Shown: in pieces, positions 37,583 through 45,884 of the stretch | How the letters are laid out: every line of letters starts with the position of its first letter | How positions within the stretch are numbered: the first letter of the stretch is position 1 | Assembly: GCA_963798455.1 (NCBI GenBank) | Contig: CAWCTD010000003.1 | Location: 1,488,001-1,552,000, forward strand | Direction of reading: 5' to 3' | Origin: CAWCTD01 sp963798455 | Lineage (GTDB): Bacteria; Acidobacteriota; Terriglobia; Bryobacterales; Bryobacteraceae | DNA: 64,000 bases | Notes under the pieces: generated by a model | What the model saw: only the letters and a program-made list of their open reading frames with translations | Database searches by the model: none | Told to the model about the DNA's origin: nothing | Made by a program: the position numbers and the translations under genes

Positions 37583-38526
37583 GTTTGGGCGGCCCCTTTG
37601 CGCATGGTCGTGACGAGCAGGAGGCGCGCCACGGCATTGATCAGCATGGTCAGCGCGAACAGCACCAGGCCCAGCTCAATCAGCGCGCTTACGTGCATGT
37701 CGCTGGTGGCCTCGGTGAACTCGTTGGCGATCACCGCGGCGATCGAGTAACCCGGGCTGAAAAGCGAGGCGCTGATCAGGGGAGCATTGCCTATGACCAT
37801 GGTGACGGCCATGGTCTCGCCCAGCGCCCGCGCCAGGGCCAGGAAGATGGAACCCACGATCCCCAGGCGCGCGAAGGGCACCACCACCTGCCAGGCCGCC
37901 TCCCAGCGCGTCGCGCCGACAGCCAGCGCCGCCTCCCGCTGCTCGGGAGGCACCGCCAGCAAAGACTCGCGCGAGATGGACACGATGAACGGCAGAATCA
38001 TGATGGCCAGGATTACGCCGGCCGCCAGGAAGCCCACGCCGTACATCTGACCTTGAAAGAGCGGCAGCCAGCCGAGCCGCTGCTGGAGAAACGGCTGCAC
38101 GTGGTCACGCAACGGCGGCACCAGCACGAAGACAGCCAGCAGGCCGTAGATCACGCTGGGCACGGCCGCAAGCAGTTCCACGACGAATGACAGTGCGTCC
38201 GAAATACGAGGCGCCGCCAGCTCCGAAAGGAAGATGGCCGCGCCCACCCCCAGGGGCACCGCCAGCAGAAGAGCCAAAACGGAGGTCACCACCGTTCCAT
38301 AGATGAAAGGGAGCGCGCCGAAGTCCTCGGCCACCGGATCCCAAGTGCGCGAGATGAGGAAATTCCAGCCCAGCTTCTGCCGCGACAGGGCGGAACCCTC
38401 ATACAATTGCGCCACCAGCAGCACGGTGATGAGCAGCACACTGGAGGCGAAGATCAGCGTGACCAGGTGAGCCATCTCGTCACCGCTCCGCAACCGGCGC
38501 ACGGCTTTGTCCAGCAATCCCGGCAT
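37579..38526 (-). CDS. pstC: Phosphate ABC transporter permease PstC
   Basis: ATG 38526, two bases after the pstS stop, gives 315 residues; longer upstream frames only shadow pstS. Six to seven transmembrane segments and the EAA-type loop (EAALAVGATRWEAAWQVVVPFA) are visible. GALPFIYGTVVTS and LLAAVPSVIYGLLAVFVLVP are characteristic of PstC. It couples to PstB on the cytoplasmic side. Confidence 0.95.
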   Translation of the reverse strand: MPGLLDKAVRRLRSGDEMAHLVTLIFASSVLLITVLLVAQLYEGSALSRQKLGWNFLISRTWDPVAEDFGALPFIYGTVVTSVLALLLAVPLGVGAAIFLSELAAPRISDALSFVVELLAAVPSVIYGLLAVFVLVPPLRDHVQPFLQQRLGWLPLFQGQMYGVGFLAAGVILAIMILPFIVSISRESLLAVPPEQREAALAVGATRWEAAWQVVVPFARLGIVGSIFLALARALGETMAVTMVIGNAPLISASLFSPGYSIAAVIANEFTEATSDMHVSALIELGLVLFALTMLINAVARLLLVTTMRKGAAQT

Positions 38527-38528
38527 AG

Positions 38529-39524
38529 CTACTGAATCCGCGCGATCGCCTTCCGTTCCTTTTCCACGACGGACTTGGGCAACGGCGCGTAGCCGAGCGG
38601 TTCGGCCATCTTCTGCCCCTCGCCCAGCATCCAGTTCAAGAAGGCCGTGAGGATACCGCGCTTCTGCGCATCCTGGATCCTGGCCGGAACCAGGAGCCAG
38701 GTGAAGCTGGAGATCGGGTAGGCATCCTTGCCGGGGGCGTTGGTGATGGAAACCCGGAAGTCGTCCGGCATGGTGGCGGAGGCCGCGGCGGCGGTCACGC
38801 TCTTGAGATCCGCTTTCAGGAAGGCGCCGGCCGAGTTGCGGACCTTCCCGTAAGCCATCCGGTTCTGAATGGCGTAGACCAGTTCCACGTAGCCGATCGA
38901 GTTCGGCGTTTGCCGCACGAGCCCGGCCACGCCCTCGTTCCCCTTGGCGCCCAAGCCGTCGGGCCACCTCACTGCCGTCCCCGAGCCGACCTTGCTTTTC
39001 CAGGCGGCGCTGGCCTTGGAAAGATAGTCGGTCCAGACGAAAGTCGTTCCGCTGCCATCGGAGCGGTGAATCACCACAATGTTCGCTGGCGGAAGAGGAG
39101 CCCCGGGATTGGCGCGAGCAAGCTCCGGGTCGTTCCAGCGAGTGATCGTTCCCAGAAAGATGCCGGCCAGAGCTTCCGGCGTGAAGTTCAGGTCCTTGTT
39201 GACAACATTGTAGGTGGGCACGACAGCGCCCAGAACAGTCGGAAAATGCAGCACTTTGCGACCCGCGCTGGCAAGCTGCTGGTCGGTCATGGGGCTGTCG
39301 GACGCACCGAAATCGACCGTGCCCGCCTGCAACTGGCGGATGCCGCCGCCGGAGCCGATCGACTGGTAGTTGATCTGGGCCTTCGGATTGATCTTGTGGT
39401 ACTCGTCAAACCACTTCGCGTAGATGGGGTAAGGAAACGTCGCTCCCGCGCCGTTGATCAGAAGCTGGGCCGAGGCAGGGATCGAGGCGTAAAACAGAAC
39501 AATTGCCGCGCAGCGTGTCTTCAC
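38529..39524 (-). CDS. pstS: Periplasmic phosphate-binding protein PstS
   Basis: The 331-residue product starts at GTG 39524 with GGGAG unusually close. A signal peptide ends at ASA. The N-terminal GAGATFPYPIYAKWFDEY and the phosphate-contact loops SIGSGGGIRQL, GASDSPM and RSDGSGTTF match PstS. It delivers phosphate to PstCA. A Pho-box-like repeat lies 23 bases upstream of the start. Confidence 0.95.
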   Translation of the reverse strand: MKTRCAAIVLFYASIPASAQLLINGAGATFPYPIYAKWFDEYHKINPKAQINYQSIGSGGGIRQLQAGTVDFGASDSPMTDQQLASAGRKVLHFPTVLGAVVPTYNVVNKDLNFTPEALAGIFLGTITRWNDPELARANPGAPLPPANIVVIHRSDGSGTTFVWTDYLSKASAAWKSKVGSGTAVRWPDGLGAKGNEGVAGLVRQTPNSIGYVELVYAIQNRMAYGKVRNSAGAFLKADLKSVTAAAASATMPDDFRVSITNAPGKDAYPISSFTWLLVPARIQDAQKRGILTAFLNWMLGEGQKMAEPLGYAPLPKSVVEKERKAIARIQ

Positions 39525-39546
39525 ACTCCCATTGTCCCGAGGCGCT

Positions 39547-39564
39547 GTTACAGATCGGTTACAG
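39547..39564 (-). promoter_or_regulatory. Pho-box-like PhoB operator upstream of pstS
   Basis: On the minus strand CTGTAAC is repeated exactly, four bases apart (CTGTAACCGATCTGTAAC). The seven-plus-four spacing is that of the E. coli Pho box (CTGTCAT-N4-CTGTCAT), and each half matches it at five of seven positions. It overlaps the phoB stop codon. A -10-like GACAAT lies downstream at the minus-strand equivalent of 39530-39536. Confidence 0.7.
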
Positions 39565-40252
39565 AATGATGAAAGACCGGTGAAAAGCTGTAGCCGAAAC
39601 CGCGCGCCGAGCGGATGAAGCTGGGATTAGCGGGGTCCGCCTCGATCTTCTGGCGCAAGCGGAGGACGTAGACATCCACGGTGCGGGTAGTCACGGCGCG
39701 TCCGTGACCCCATACCGCGTCCAGCAACTGGTCCCGGGTGAAGACCGTGCCCGGGCGGCTCATCAGGAATTCCAGAAGCTTGAACTCAGTGGCTGTGAGC
39801 GGCACTTGCTGAGTCCCCAGCCGCGCCTGGTAAGTTGCGCCGTTCAGCTCCAACGGGCCGGCCTTCAGGACCCTTGGCCCGGTCGTCCTGTCGCGCAGGT
39901 GTACCTTGATTCTCGCGACTAATTCCCGGACGAAAAACGGCTTGACGATATAGTCGTCCGCGCCCAGTTCCAGCCCCACGATGCGGTCCGTCTCGGAGGC
40001 TTTGGCCGTAAGGAAGAGGATCGGGATGTTAGCCATCTCAGGCTGCGCGCGCAAGGCCCGGCAAATCTCCAGGCCATCGGTGTCGGGCAGCATGATGTCG
40101 AGGATGATCAGATCCGGCTTCTCGCGCCGGCACAGGTCCAGCGCTCCCTTGCCCGTTTGCGCCCCCACCAGCGCGTAACCCTCCCGTTCGAGGTTGTACT
40201 TCAGAAGCGCGAACAGGTCCGCGTCGTCCTCGATCAGAATGATCTTCTTCAT
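39548..40252 (-). CDS. phoB: Phosphate regulon response regulator PhoB
   Basis: This 234-residue OmpR-family regulator has a receiver domain with Asp52 (LIILDIMLPD), the conserved Lys in VKPF and a C-terminal winged helix (TEFKLLEFLMSRPGTVFTRDQLLDAVWG, then RTVDVYVLRLRQKIE). Its position at the head of the pst-pho cluster and the Pho boxes before phoB and pstS support PhoB rather than another OmpR regulator. It probably activates its own gene. Confidence 0.93.
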   Translation of the reverse strand: MKKIILIEDDADLFALLKYNLEREGYALVGAQTGKGALDLCRREKPDLIILDIMLPDTDGLEICRALRAQPEMANIPILFLTAKASETDRIVGLELGADDYIVKPFFVRELVARIKVHLRDRTTGPRVLKAGPLELNGATYQARLGTQQVPLTATEFKLLEFLMSRPGTVFTRDQLLDAVWGHGRAVTTRTVDVYVLRLRQKIEADPANPSFIRSARGFGYSFSPVFHHSVTDL

Positions 40253-40287
40253 TCGAGAAAACCCACCCTGAAGATAGCGCAGTTCCT

Positions 40288-40305
40288 GTTACAGATCCAT
40301 AACGG
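40288..40305 (-). promoter_or_regulatory. Pho-box-like PhoB operator upstream of phoB
   Basis: The minus strand reads CCGTTAT-GGAT-CTGTAAC: two seven-base halves with a four-base spacer, each matching the CTGTCAT half-site at five of seven positions. The second half is identical to both halves of the pstS box. It sits 35 bases before the phoB ATG and overlaps the nadD stop codon. Confidence 0.6.
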
Positions 40306-40954
40306 GACGATGAGTTCGGCGTGAAGGAAAGCCATACAAACCGTTGGCGCGGATGTACTCCATCACGGCCGGCGGCAGCTCAGGGACCTCCTCCCCGGCC
40401 GCCAGCCTGGCTCTGATATCGGAGGAGGATACCGGCATGGCCAGGGTGTTCAGCCGGGAGACCGTCGCGCCCGGCGGAGCCTGGTAGTGATGGCCCGGGC
40501 GCGTGACCACGATGAACCCCACCTCGCGCACGACATCGTGCCAGCGGTGCCAGGTCTGGATGTCAGCGAAGGCGTCCGCCCCAATGAGGAAGTACACCAC
40601 GGCCTCGGGCCCCGCGCTTGCCTTCACCCTCTGGATGGTCTGAATGGAGTAGCTGACCTCATCGTATTCCTCCAGGCGGGAGGGGACGAATTCGGGCGTA
40701 CGCTCGCAAGCCAGCTCGACCATTCTCATCCGGTGGACATAGCTGGCGTGCACGGCTCCCGCCTTGTGAGGGGGATTCGCGGCCACGACAAACAGCACGT
40801 ACGACAGACCGAACTGCACGGCCGCTTCTTTGGCCACGGTCAGATGAGCATTGTGGATCGGGTCGAAGGTGCCCCCAAAGATAGCAACCCGCGGGCGGTG
40901 CAACGTTTCCGGCTCCGGTGTTCTGCGCCCGCGCTTCCTCTGCCAAAGAGTCAT
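40289..40954 (-). CDS. nadD: Nicotinate-nucleotide adenylyltransferase
   Basis: The 221-residue protein has the nucleotidyltransferase motif GGTFDPIHNAHL (27-38) and SSSDIR near the C-terminus, both diagnostic of NadD. It transfers AMP from ATP to nicotinate mononucleotide in NAD synthesis, in the cytoplasm. The N-terminal basic extension (about 20 residues) could mean a later start, but no better ATG is seen. It lies directly upstream of the Pho cluster on the same strand. Confidence 0.93.
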   Translation of the reverse strand: MTLWQRKRGRRTPEPETLHRPRVAIFGGTFDPIHNAHLTVAKEAAVQFGLSYVLFVVAANPPHKAGAVHASYVHRMRMVELACERTPEFVPSRLEEYDEVSYSIQTIQRVKASAGPEAVVYFLIGADAFADIQTWHRWHDVVREVGFIVVTRPGHHYQAPPGATVSRLNTLAMPVSSSDIRARLAAGEEVPELPPAVMEYIRANGLYGFPSRRTHRPVMDL

Positions 40955-40963
40955 ACGCCTTCT

Positions 40964-41605
40964 CTAGAACATGATGCCCAGCAGGAAGTCGGCTTGGTTC
41001 AATTGCGAGACGAGGCCGCCGACTGCCGAGCGAAAACTCGAGGAGCCCCACCGGGTGTACCGCATTTCGGCGGAGATGCGAATCAGGGGCACCCTCAGTT
41101 CCACTCCCCCGCCGAGGGTCGCCCCGGCCGTGGAACGGCCCGCCACTTCCGGCGGCTGATCCGAGGTTGGGACGGCCGTCGCAGCGCCGCCGGCAATGGT
41201 CCGTTGCTGGAAGCGCGCCAGGCGGCGATAGGAAAGCCCCGCCAACAGGATGGGCCGGAACAGCGCTCCCGGAGCACGGTACTTCGCCAGCATCGGGATT
41301 TCCCAAGCCTGCCCCGTCGTCCGGCTCGTAGTCGCGACGGCGCCCGGAGCGGTCGAGGTGTATTGTATATGCCGGTAGAACAAGTCCGCTTCCGCGGAAA
41401 GGCCGGCGAACAGATGAAGTTCAAAAGCCGGTCCAAAGACATAAGGCGCCTTATCGGAGAAGTACCGGGAGCGGTCGGTGACCTTGAGCGCATCCGTGAG
41501 CGGCACTCCGCCTTTCACGCCGAGCGAGAGTCCCTGCGGCAGCGCGGCGGATGCCGCCATGAGCAGGACCGGGCACAGCCTGGAGAGCGAGACCATCAGT
41601 TTCAT
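40964..41605 (-). CDS. Outer-membrane beta-barrel protein, unknown role
   Basis: The 213-residue protein has a signal peptide (LCPVLLMAASAALPQ) followed by alternating beta strands (LSLGVKGGVPL, LSAEADLFYRHIQY, IRISAEMRYTRWG) and ends in a hydrophobic aromatic residue (FLLGIMF). This fits an OmpW/OmpA-like eight-stranded barrel. It starts one base after the rnhA stop. No ligand can be inferred. Confidence 0.75.
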   Translation of the reverse strand: MKLMVSLSRLCPVLLMAASAALPQGLSLGVKGGVPLTDALKVTDRSRYFSDKAPYVFGPAFELHLFAGLSAEADLFYRHIQYTSTAPGAVATTSRTTGQAWEIPMLAKYRAPGALFRPILLAGLSYRRLARFQQRTIAGGAATAVPTSDQPPEVAGRSTAGATLGGGVELRVPLIRISAEMRYTRWGSSSFRSAVGGLVSQLNQADFLLGIMF

Positions 41606-41606
41606 T

Positions 41607-42062
41607 CTAAGCTGCGGGGCCCGGGCTTGCCGACTGCTCCCGCGCGGCGCGGTTGGCCAGCTCGTCGGCGCGGTTGTTGTCCTGGTGCGAGGCGTGGCCC
41701 TTGGTCCAGACCCATCGCATGGTGTGCCGTTTGGCCGCGGCCTCGAGCTGCTCCCAAAGGTCCCGGTTCTTCACCGGTTGCTTCGCCGCCGTCTTCCAGC
41801 CGTTGCGCTTCCACGTGTGGATCCACACAGTGACTCCGTTCTTCAGGTACTGGGAATCGGTGATCGCCTCCACCTGGCATGACTCCTTGAGTGCGCTGAG
41901 CCCGCGGACCGCGGCCATGAGCTCCATCCGGTTGTTCGTGGTGTGCGGCTCGGAACCGAACAACTCCTGCTTGCGGATCTTGTATTGCAGGATCGCGGCC
42001 CAGCCGCCGGGCCCAGGGTTCCCCAGGCACGCTCCATCGGTGATCAACTGGACGTGCTTCAT
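41607..42062 (-). CDS. rnhA: Ribonuclease HI
   Basis: The 151-residue protein has the full catalytic set: Asp9 in TDGACLGNPG, Glu47 in RMEL, Asp69 in TDSQY and the C-terminal GHASHQDNNRAD with the last Asp. The basic protrusion/handle region (WKRNGWKTAAKQPVKN) is present. It degrades RNA in RNA-DNA hybrids. Confidence 0.96.
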   Translation of the reverse strand: MKHVQLITDGACLGNPGPGGWAAILQYKIRKQELFGSEPHTTNNRMELMAAVRGLSALKESCQVEAITDSQYLKNGVTVWIHTWKRNGWKTAAKQPVKNRDLWEQLEAAAKRHTMRWVWTKGHASHQDNNRADELANRAAREQSASPGPAA

Positions 42063-42068
42063 GCCAGG

Positions 42069-43079
42069 TCACACACGGCAGCCCGAAAACTCGCCTTCGA
42101 AGAAACGGTCCAGGCTCTCCATGATCTGGGCCGCTGCCTGCGCCCGGTGGACCTGGAGGCGAAGCCGCGAGCCGTTCGGGACGCCGTGGCTGAAGTAGGT
42201 GGCGAACTGCTTCATCTTGCCCACCATGTCCGGTTCGCCGCGATCGATCAGCATGGAGTAATAAGAACGCATGACGTGGTAGCGGTCCAGCGGAGCGGGC
42301 GCGTCGTAGCGCCCCGAGGCCAGGTACTGCTCGAGTTGGCGGAAGATCCATGGGTCCGATGCCGCCGCCCTGCCCACCATCACCCCGTCGCAGCCTGTTT
42401 CGGCCGCCATCCGCACCGCGTCCTCCGGCACGGCAATGTCGCCGTTGCCGATCACCGGGATCTTGACCGCCGCCTTCACTTCCGCTATCCGGCTCCAATC
42501 GGCCTTCCCGCCATAGCCCTGCTCACGGGTGCGCGGATGCAGGGCGACGGCGTCCAGTCCGCAATCCTCAGCCATGCGCGCCAGCCGGACAGCTACTATC
42601 TCCTGGTCGTTCCACCCCGAGCGGAACTTCATGGTCAACGGAACCGAGATGGCGGACCGCACGCCGCGCAAGATGCGCTCCACCAGCGGCAGGTCGCGCA
42701 GCAGCCCGGACCCGCCGTTGCACCTGACTACCTTCTTCACGGGACAGCCAAGGTTGATGTCCACGATGTCGAAGCCCAGATCCTGGCACACCCTGGCCGC
42801 CTCGGCCATGACCACCGGGTCCGAGCCGAAAAGCTGCGCGGAGATGGGATGCTCGTCCGGGTCGAAAGCCAGGTATTCCAGGGTACGGCCCGGCTTCCGG
42901 GACCGGCTTGAGCCGACGATTCCATGGGAACTGGTGAACTCGGTCATGATCAGACCGCACCCGCCCAGGCCCCGGATGAACCGCCGGAAGACCGTATCGG
43001 TGACGCCGGCCATGGGCGCCAGCACGGTCGCGGGTGCAATCCGGACTCCACCGATCTTCAGCGACGTTGGAAAACGCAT
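42069..43079 (-). CDS. dusB: tRNA-dihydrouridine synthase
   Basis: The 336-residue protein is an FMN-dependent TIM barrel with APMAGVTDTVFRR, the catalytic-cysteine loop INLGCPVKKV, the TMKFRSGW strand and GNGDI. The C-terminal helical RNA-binding domain is present. DusB reduces uridines in the D-loop of tRNA. It lies seven bases upstream of rnhA on the same strand. Confidence 0.93.
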   Translation of the reverse strand: MRFPTSLKIGGVRIAPATVLAPMAGVTDTVFRRFIRGLGGCGLIMTEFTSSHGIVGSSRSRKPGRTLEYLAFDPDEHPISAQLFGSDPVVMAEAARVCQDLGFDIVDINLGCPVKKVVRCNGGSGLLRDLPLVERILRGVRSAISVPLTMKFRSGWNDQEIVAVRLARMAEDCGLDAVALHPRTREQGYGGKADWSRIAEVKAAVKIPVIGNGDIAVPEDAVRMAAETGCDGVMVGRAAASDPWIFRQLEQYLASGRYDAPAPLDRYHVMRSYYSMLIDRGEPDMVGKMKQFATYFSHGVPNGSRLRLQVHRAQAAAQIMESLDRFFEGEFSGCRV

Positions 43080-43101
43080 GCGCCTGCCTTCATTCTAGCC
43101 T

Positions 43102-43133
43102 GCAACGGAACCCAAACCGCACCCGTCGCCTAA
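43102..43133 (+). repeat. Direct repeat, left copy flanking an ADOP gene
   Basis: This 32-base sequence recurs at 45833-45864 with only two mismatches (core AACCCAAACCGCACCCGTCG). It lies between dusB and the ADOP start, while the other copy lies between the ADOP stop and the next gene. Confidence 0.8.
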
Positions 43134-43199
43134 CATGCTCCGGTTGGTTTCAGACGGAACGGCTGCCGCATTTCCATCGTATTTGCCTAAGAAGTGACC

Positions 43200-45737
43200 A
43201 TGTCGAATCTATCTGGAGACCTCGCCTACGCCGTCCGCCAGTTCCGGCACTCCCCCGTGTTCACACTCACGGCTGTGCTGACACTGGCCCTCGGTATTGG
43301 CGGAACCACCGCCATCTTTTCCTTGATGCACGACATCATGCTCCGCTCTCTGCCCGTTTCCGATCCCGGCAGCCTTTACCGCATCGGCTCGGGTAACGAC
43401 TGCTGCGTCTTGGGAGGGCCGCAGGAGAACTGGGGCATGTACTCATATCCTCTGTTCGAGCGGCTGCGGTCCTCCGCGCCAGAGTTCGAAGACGTGACGG
43501 CGTTCCAGGCTTCGACCACGCGCTTCAGCGTGCTCCGGCCAAACATCGACCGGGCCGCCAAGCCACTTCGCGGTGAGTTCGTCACCGGCAACTACTTCTC
43601 CGTCTTCGGCATTCGTCCGTTCGCGGGACGCGTCTTCTCGATGTCCGACGACACGGCGTCGGCCGCGCCGGCCGTGGTGCTGAGCTACCGGGCATGGCAA
43701 ACGGACTGGGGTGGCGATCCGTCCGCCATCGGTTCAGTGGCCATCATTCAGGATCAACCTTTCATGATCGTCGGCGTCGCTCCTCCAGGCTTCTTCGGTG
43801 ATACGCTCCGCAGCGATCCGCCCGATTTTTGGCTTCCGCTCCAGCAGGAACCCCTTCTCAACGGCCAGGACACTCTACTGCGGCAGTCCATCTCTGCCTG
43901 GCTCCGCGCGATCGGGAGGCTGAAGCCCGGTGCCAGCATCGCAGGCATGTCGGCGCGCCTGACCACCGTACTTCGCCAATGGCTTGAACGTGACGCGGGC
44001 TATCCGGCCGCCTGGCTGGGCGACATCCACCGTGTGATGCCGAAACAGCGGATCGAGGTGATTGCCGCCGGTAACGGCGTCGCGGAAATGCGCGAAAGCT
44101 ACGGCCGCAGTCTCCAGATTCTGCTGTCAGTGTGCGGCCTGGTGCTGCTCATTGCGTGCGCGAACGTCGCGAATCTTTTGATTGCACGGGGCATGTCGCG
44201 GCGGACCCAGACCTCCATCCGCCTGGCGATGGGCGCCACGCGAGAGCGCCTGATTGCGCAATCGTTCGCGGAAAGCCTTCTCCTGGCCCTCGCCGGAGGC
44301 GTGGCCGGCCTGTTCGTGGCTTATGCCGCGGAGAAGACCATCGTCGCGCTGGCGTTCCGAAACGCCAGTTACCTTCCGTTCAGGACAACTCCGTCCATTC
44401 CCGTGCTGGCGTTTGCGTTCGGCTTATCGCTCCTGACCGGCCTCGTGTTCGGCGCGGCGCCGGCCTGGCTAGCCACCCGCCGCGACCCGGTGGAAGCGCT
44501 TCGAGGCGCGAACCGCAGCACGCGTGACCATTCCTCGCTCCCGCGAAAAGCGCTGCTGGTCGTGCAGGCAACTTTGTCTGTGGTTCTGGTCGCGGGAGCG
44601 GCGATGTTGACACGCAGCCTCGGCAATCTGGAGCGGCAGGACTTCGGTTTTCGCATCGACGGCCTGGTCAGCGTCATCCTAAACCCTCCGCCGTCATCGT
44701 ATTCGCAGGACCGCCTCGACGCGCTCTATCGCAACCTCCAGGACCGTCTGCAACGCCTGCCTGACATCGAGCGCGCCAGTCTCGCCCTCTATGCTCCGCT
44801 GACGAATAACTGGAGCGACCCGATTTTCGTGGATGGGCATCCACCGGCCGGCCTCAATGCTTCCTGGGACCGGGTCAGCGCCGGCTACTTTGAGACCGTT
44901 GGACAGCCGGTGCTTCGCGGAAGGGGCATCACCGGGGCCGACTCGCGCAACACCGAGAACATCGCTGTTGTGAACGAGGCGTTCGTCCGCCGGTTCCTGC
45001 CCCGAGAGGATCCCCTCGGCAAGCACTTCGGCGTCGACCTGCCGGCGTACGCCCGGGCATACCGCATTGTGGGCGTAGTACGCGATGCCAAGTACACTGC
45101 TCCGACCCGGCCCGCCCACCCGATGTTCTTCGTACCCCTCGCCCAAGGCGCGAAATACAAAGAGGACATCCTGCAAAAGGTGGATTCCCTTTCCCACTTC
45201 ATCGGCTCCGTTCTTCTTCGCTCGCGCCTCAAGGCGGGCGCGCTGGAGCCGCTTCTCCGAGAGGCGTTGGCGGACGCGGACCCCAATCTGACCCTGGTCA
45301 GCGTGCGCACGATGAATGAACAGATCGCTCTGGCGTTCGACCAGCAGCGCGCGGTGGCCACGCTGGCTGGGCTGTTCGGCGCCGTGGCACTCATCCTGGC
45401 AGCGGTCGGGCTGTACGGCGTGACCGCTTACACCGTGGTTCAACGGACCGGCGAAATCGGGATTCGGATGGCGCTCGGGGCGGACCGAGGCGGTGTGCTG
45501 CGCCTGGTGCTTCAGGGCGCTTTCCGCATGGTTGGCCTAGGCCTCGTGCTTGGGATTCCGCTCGCGATCGGCGCCGGACGCGTCATTTCGGCGGAGCTTT
45601 ACGGTATCACGGGATCGGATCCGTTCGCGCTGTCCGCTGCGATCGCCACGCTCACTGCGTCCGCGTTCATCGCGGCAATCATCCCGGCGCTGCGTGCCGC
45701 CGCCATCGACCCGATGAGCGCCTTACGTACGGAGTAG
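43200..45737 (+). CDS. ADOP-family FtsX/MacB-like permease
   Basis: The 845-residue protein starts at ATG 43200. Order: short cytoplasmic helix (SGDLAYAVRQFRHSPVF), TM1 (LTLALGIGGTTAIFSLMHDIML), MacB_PCD, FtsX (IACANVANLLIARGMSRRTQTSIRLAMG), second MacB_PCD and C-terminal FtsX (AAVGLYGVTAYTVVQRTGEIGIRMALG). It is an acidobacterial duplicated orphan permease; the function is unknown and no ATPase gene is nearby. The gene with its flanks is bracketed by a 32-base direct repeat, suggesting that it was inserted here. Confidence 0.92.
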   Translation: MSNLSGDLAYAVRQFRHSPVFTLTAVLTLALGIGGTTAIFSLMHDIMLRSLPVSDPGSLYRIGSGNDCCVLGGPQENWGMYSYPLFERLRSSAPEFEDVTAFQASTTRFSVLRPNIDRAAKPLRGEFVTGNYFSVFGIRPFAGRVFSMSDDTASAAPAVVLSYRAWQTDWGGDPSAIGSVAIIQDQPFMIVGVAPPGFFGDTLRSDPPDFWLPLQQEPLLNGQDTLLRQSISAWLRAIGRLKPGASIAGMSARLTTVLRQWLERDAGYPAAWLGDIHRVMPKQRIEVIAAGNGVAEMRESYGRSLQILLSVCGLVLLIACANVANLLIARGMSRRTQTSIRLAMGATRERLIAQSFAESLLLALAGGVAGLFVAYAAEKTIVALAFRNASYLPFRTTPSIPVLAFAFGLSLLTGLVFGAAPAWLATRRDPVEALRGANRSTRDHSSLPRKALLVVQATLSVVLVAGAAMLTRSLGNLERQDFGFRIDGLVSVILNPPPSSYSQDRLDALYRNLQDRLQRLPDIERASLALYAPLTNNWSDPIFVDGHPPAGLNASWDRVSAGYFETVGQPVLRGRGITGADSRNTENIAVVNEAFVRRFLPREDPLGKHFGVDLPAYARAYRIVGVVRDAKYTAPTRPAHPMFFVPLAQGAKYKEDILQKVDSLSHFIGSVLLRSRLKAGALEPLLREALADADPNLTLVSVRTMNEQIALAFDQQRAVATLAGLFGAVALILAAVGLYGVTAYTVVQRTGEIGIRMALGADRGGVLRLVLQGAFRMVGLGLVLGIPLAIGAGRVISAELYGITGSDPFALSAAIATLTASAFIAAIIPALRAAAIDPMSALRTE

Positions 45738-45832
45738 GATCGTCACCCAGGGCGCGGCGCGAAGAAACCCGGTCATAAGTAATGCAGTCCCGTCGGGGAG
45801 TGGACCGTGCTTGTGACACGATGAACAATCCC

Positions 45833-45864
45833 GCAACGAAACCCAAACCGCACCCGTCGCATAA
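45833..45864 (+). repeat. Direct repeat, right copy flanking an ADOP gene
   Basis: It matches 43102-43133 at 30 of 32 positions. It ends about 20 bases before the glycine-zipper protein start at 45885, so it may be part of that gene's ancestral leader. Confidence 0.8.
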
Positions 45865-45884
45865 TAGGTGGAAGGAGGCCGCAT

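Noticed and set aside
41602..42498. A 298-codon minus-strand frame across rnhA and dusB
   Set aside because: It is out of frame with two well-identified genes on the same strand.
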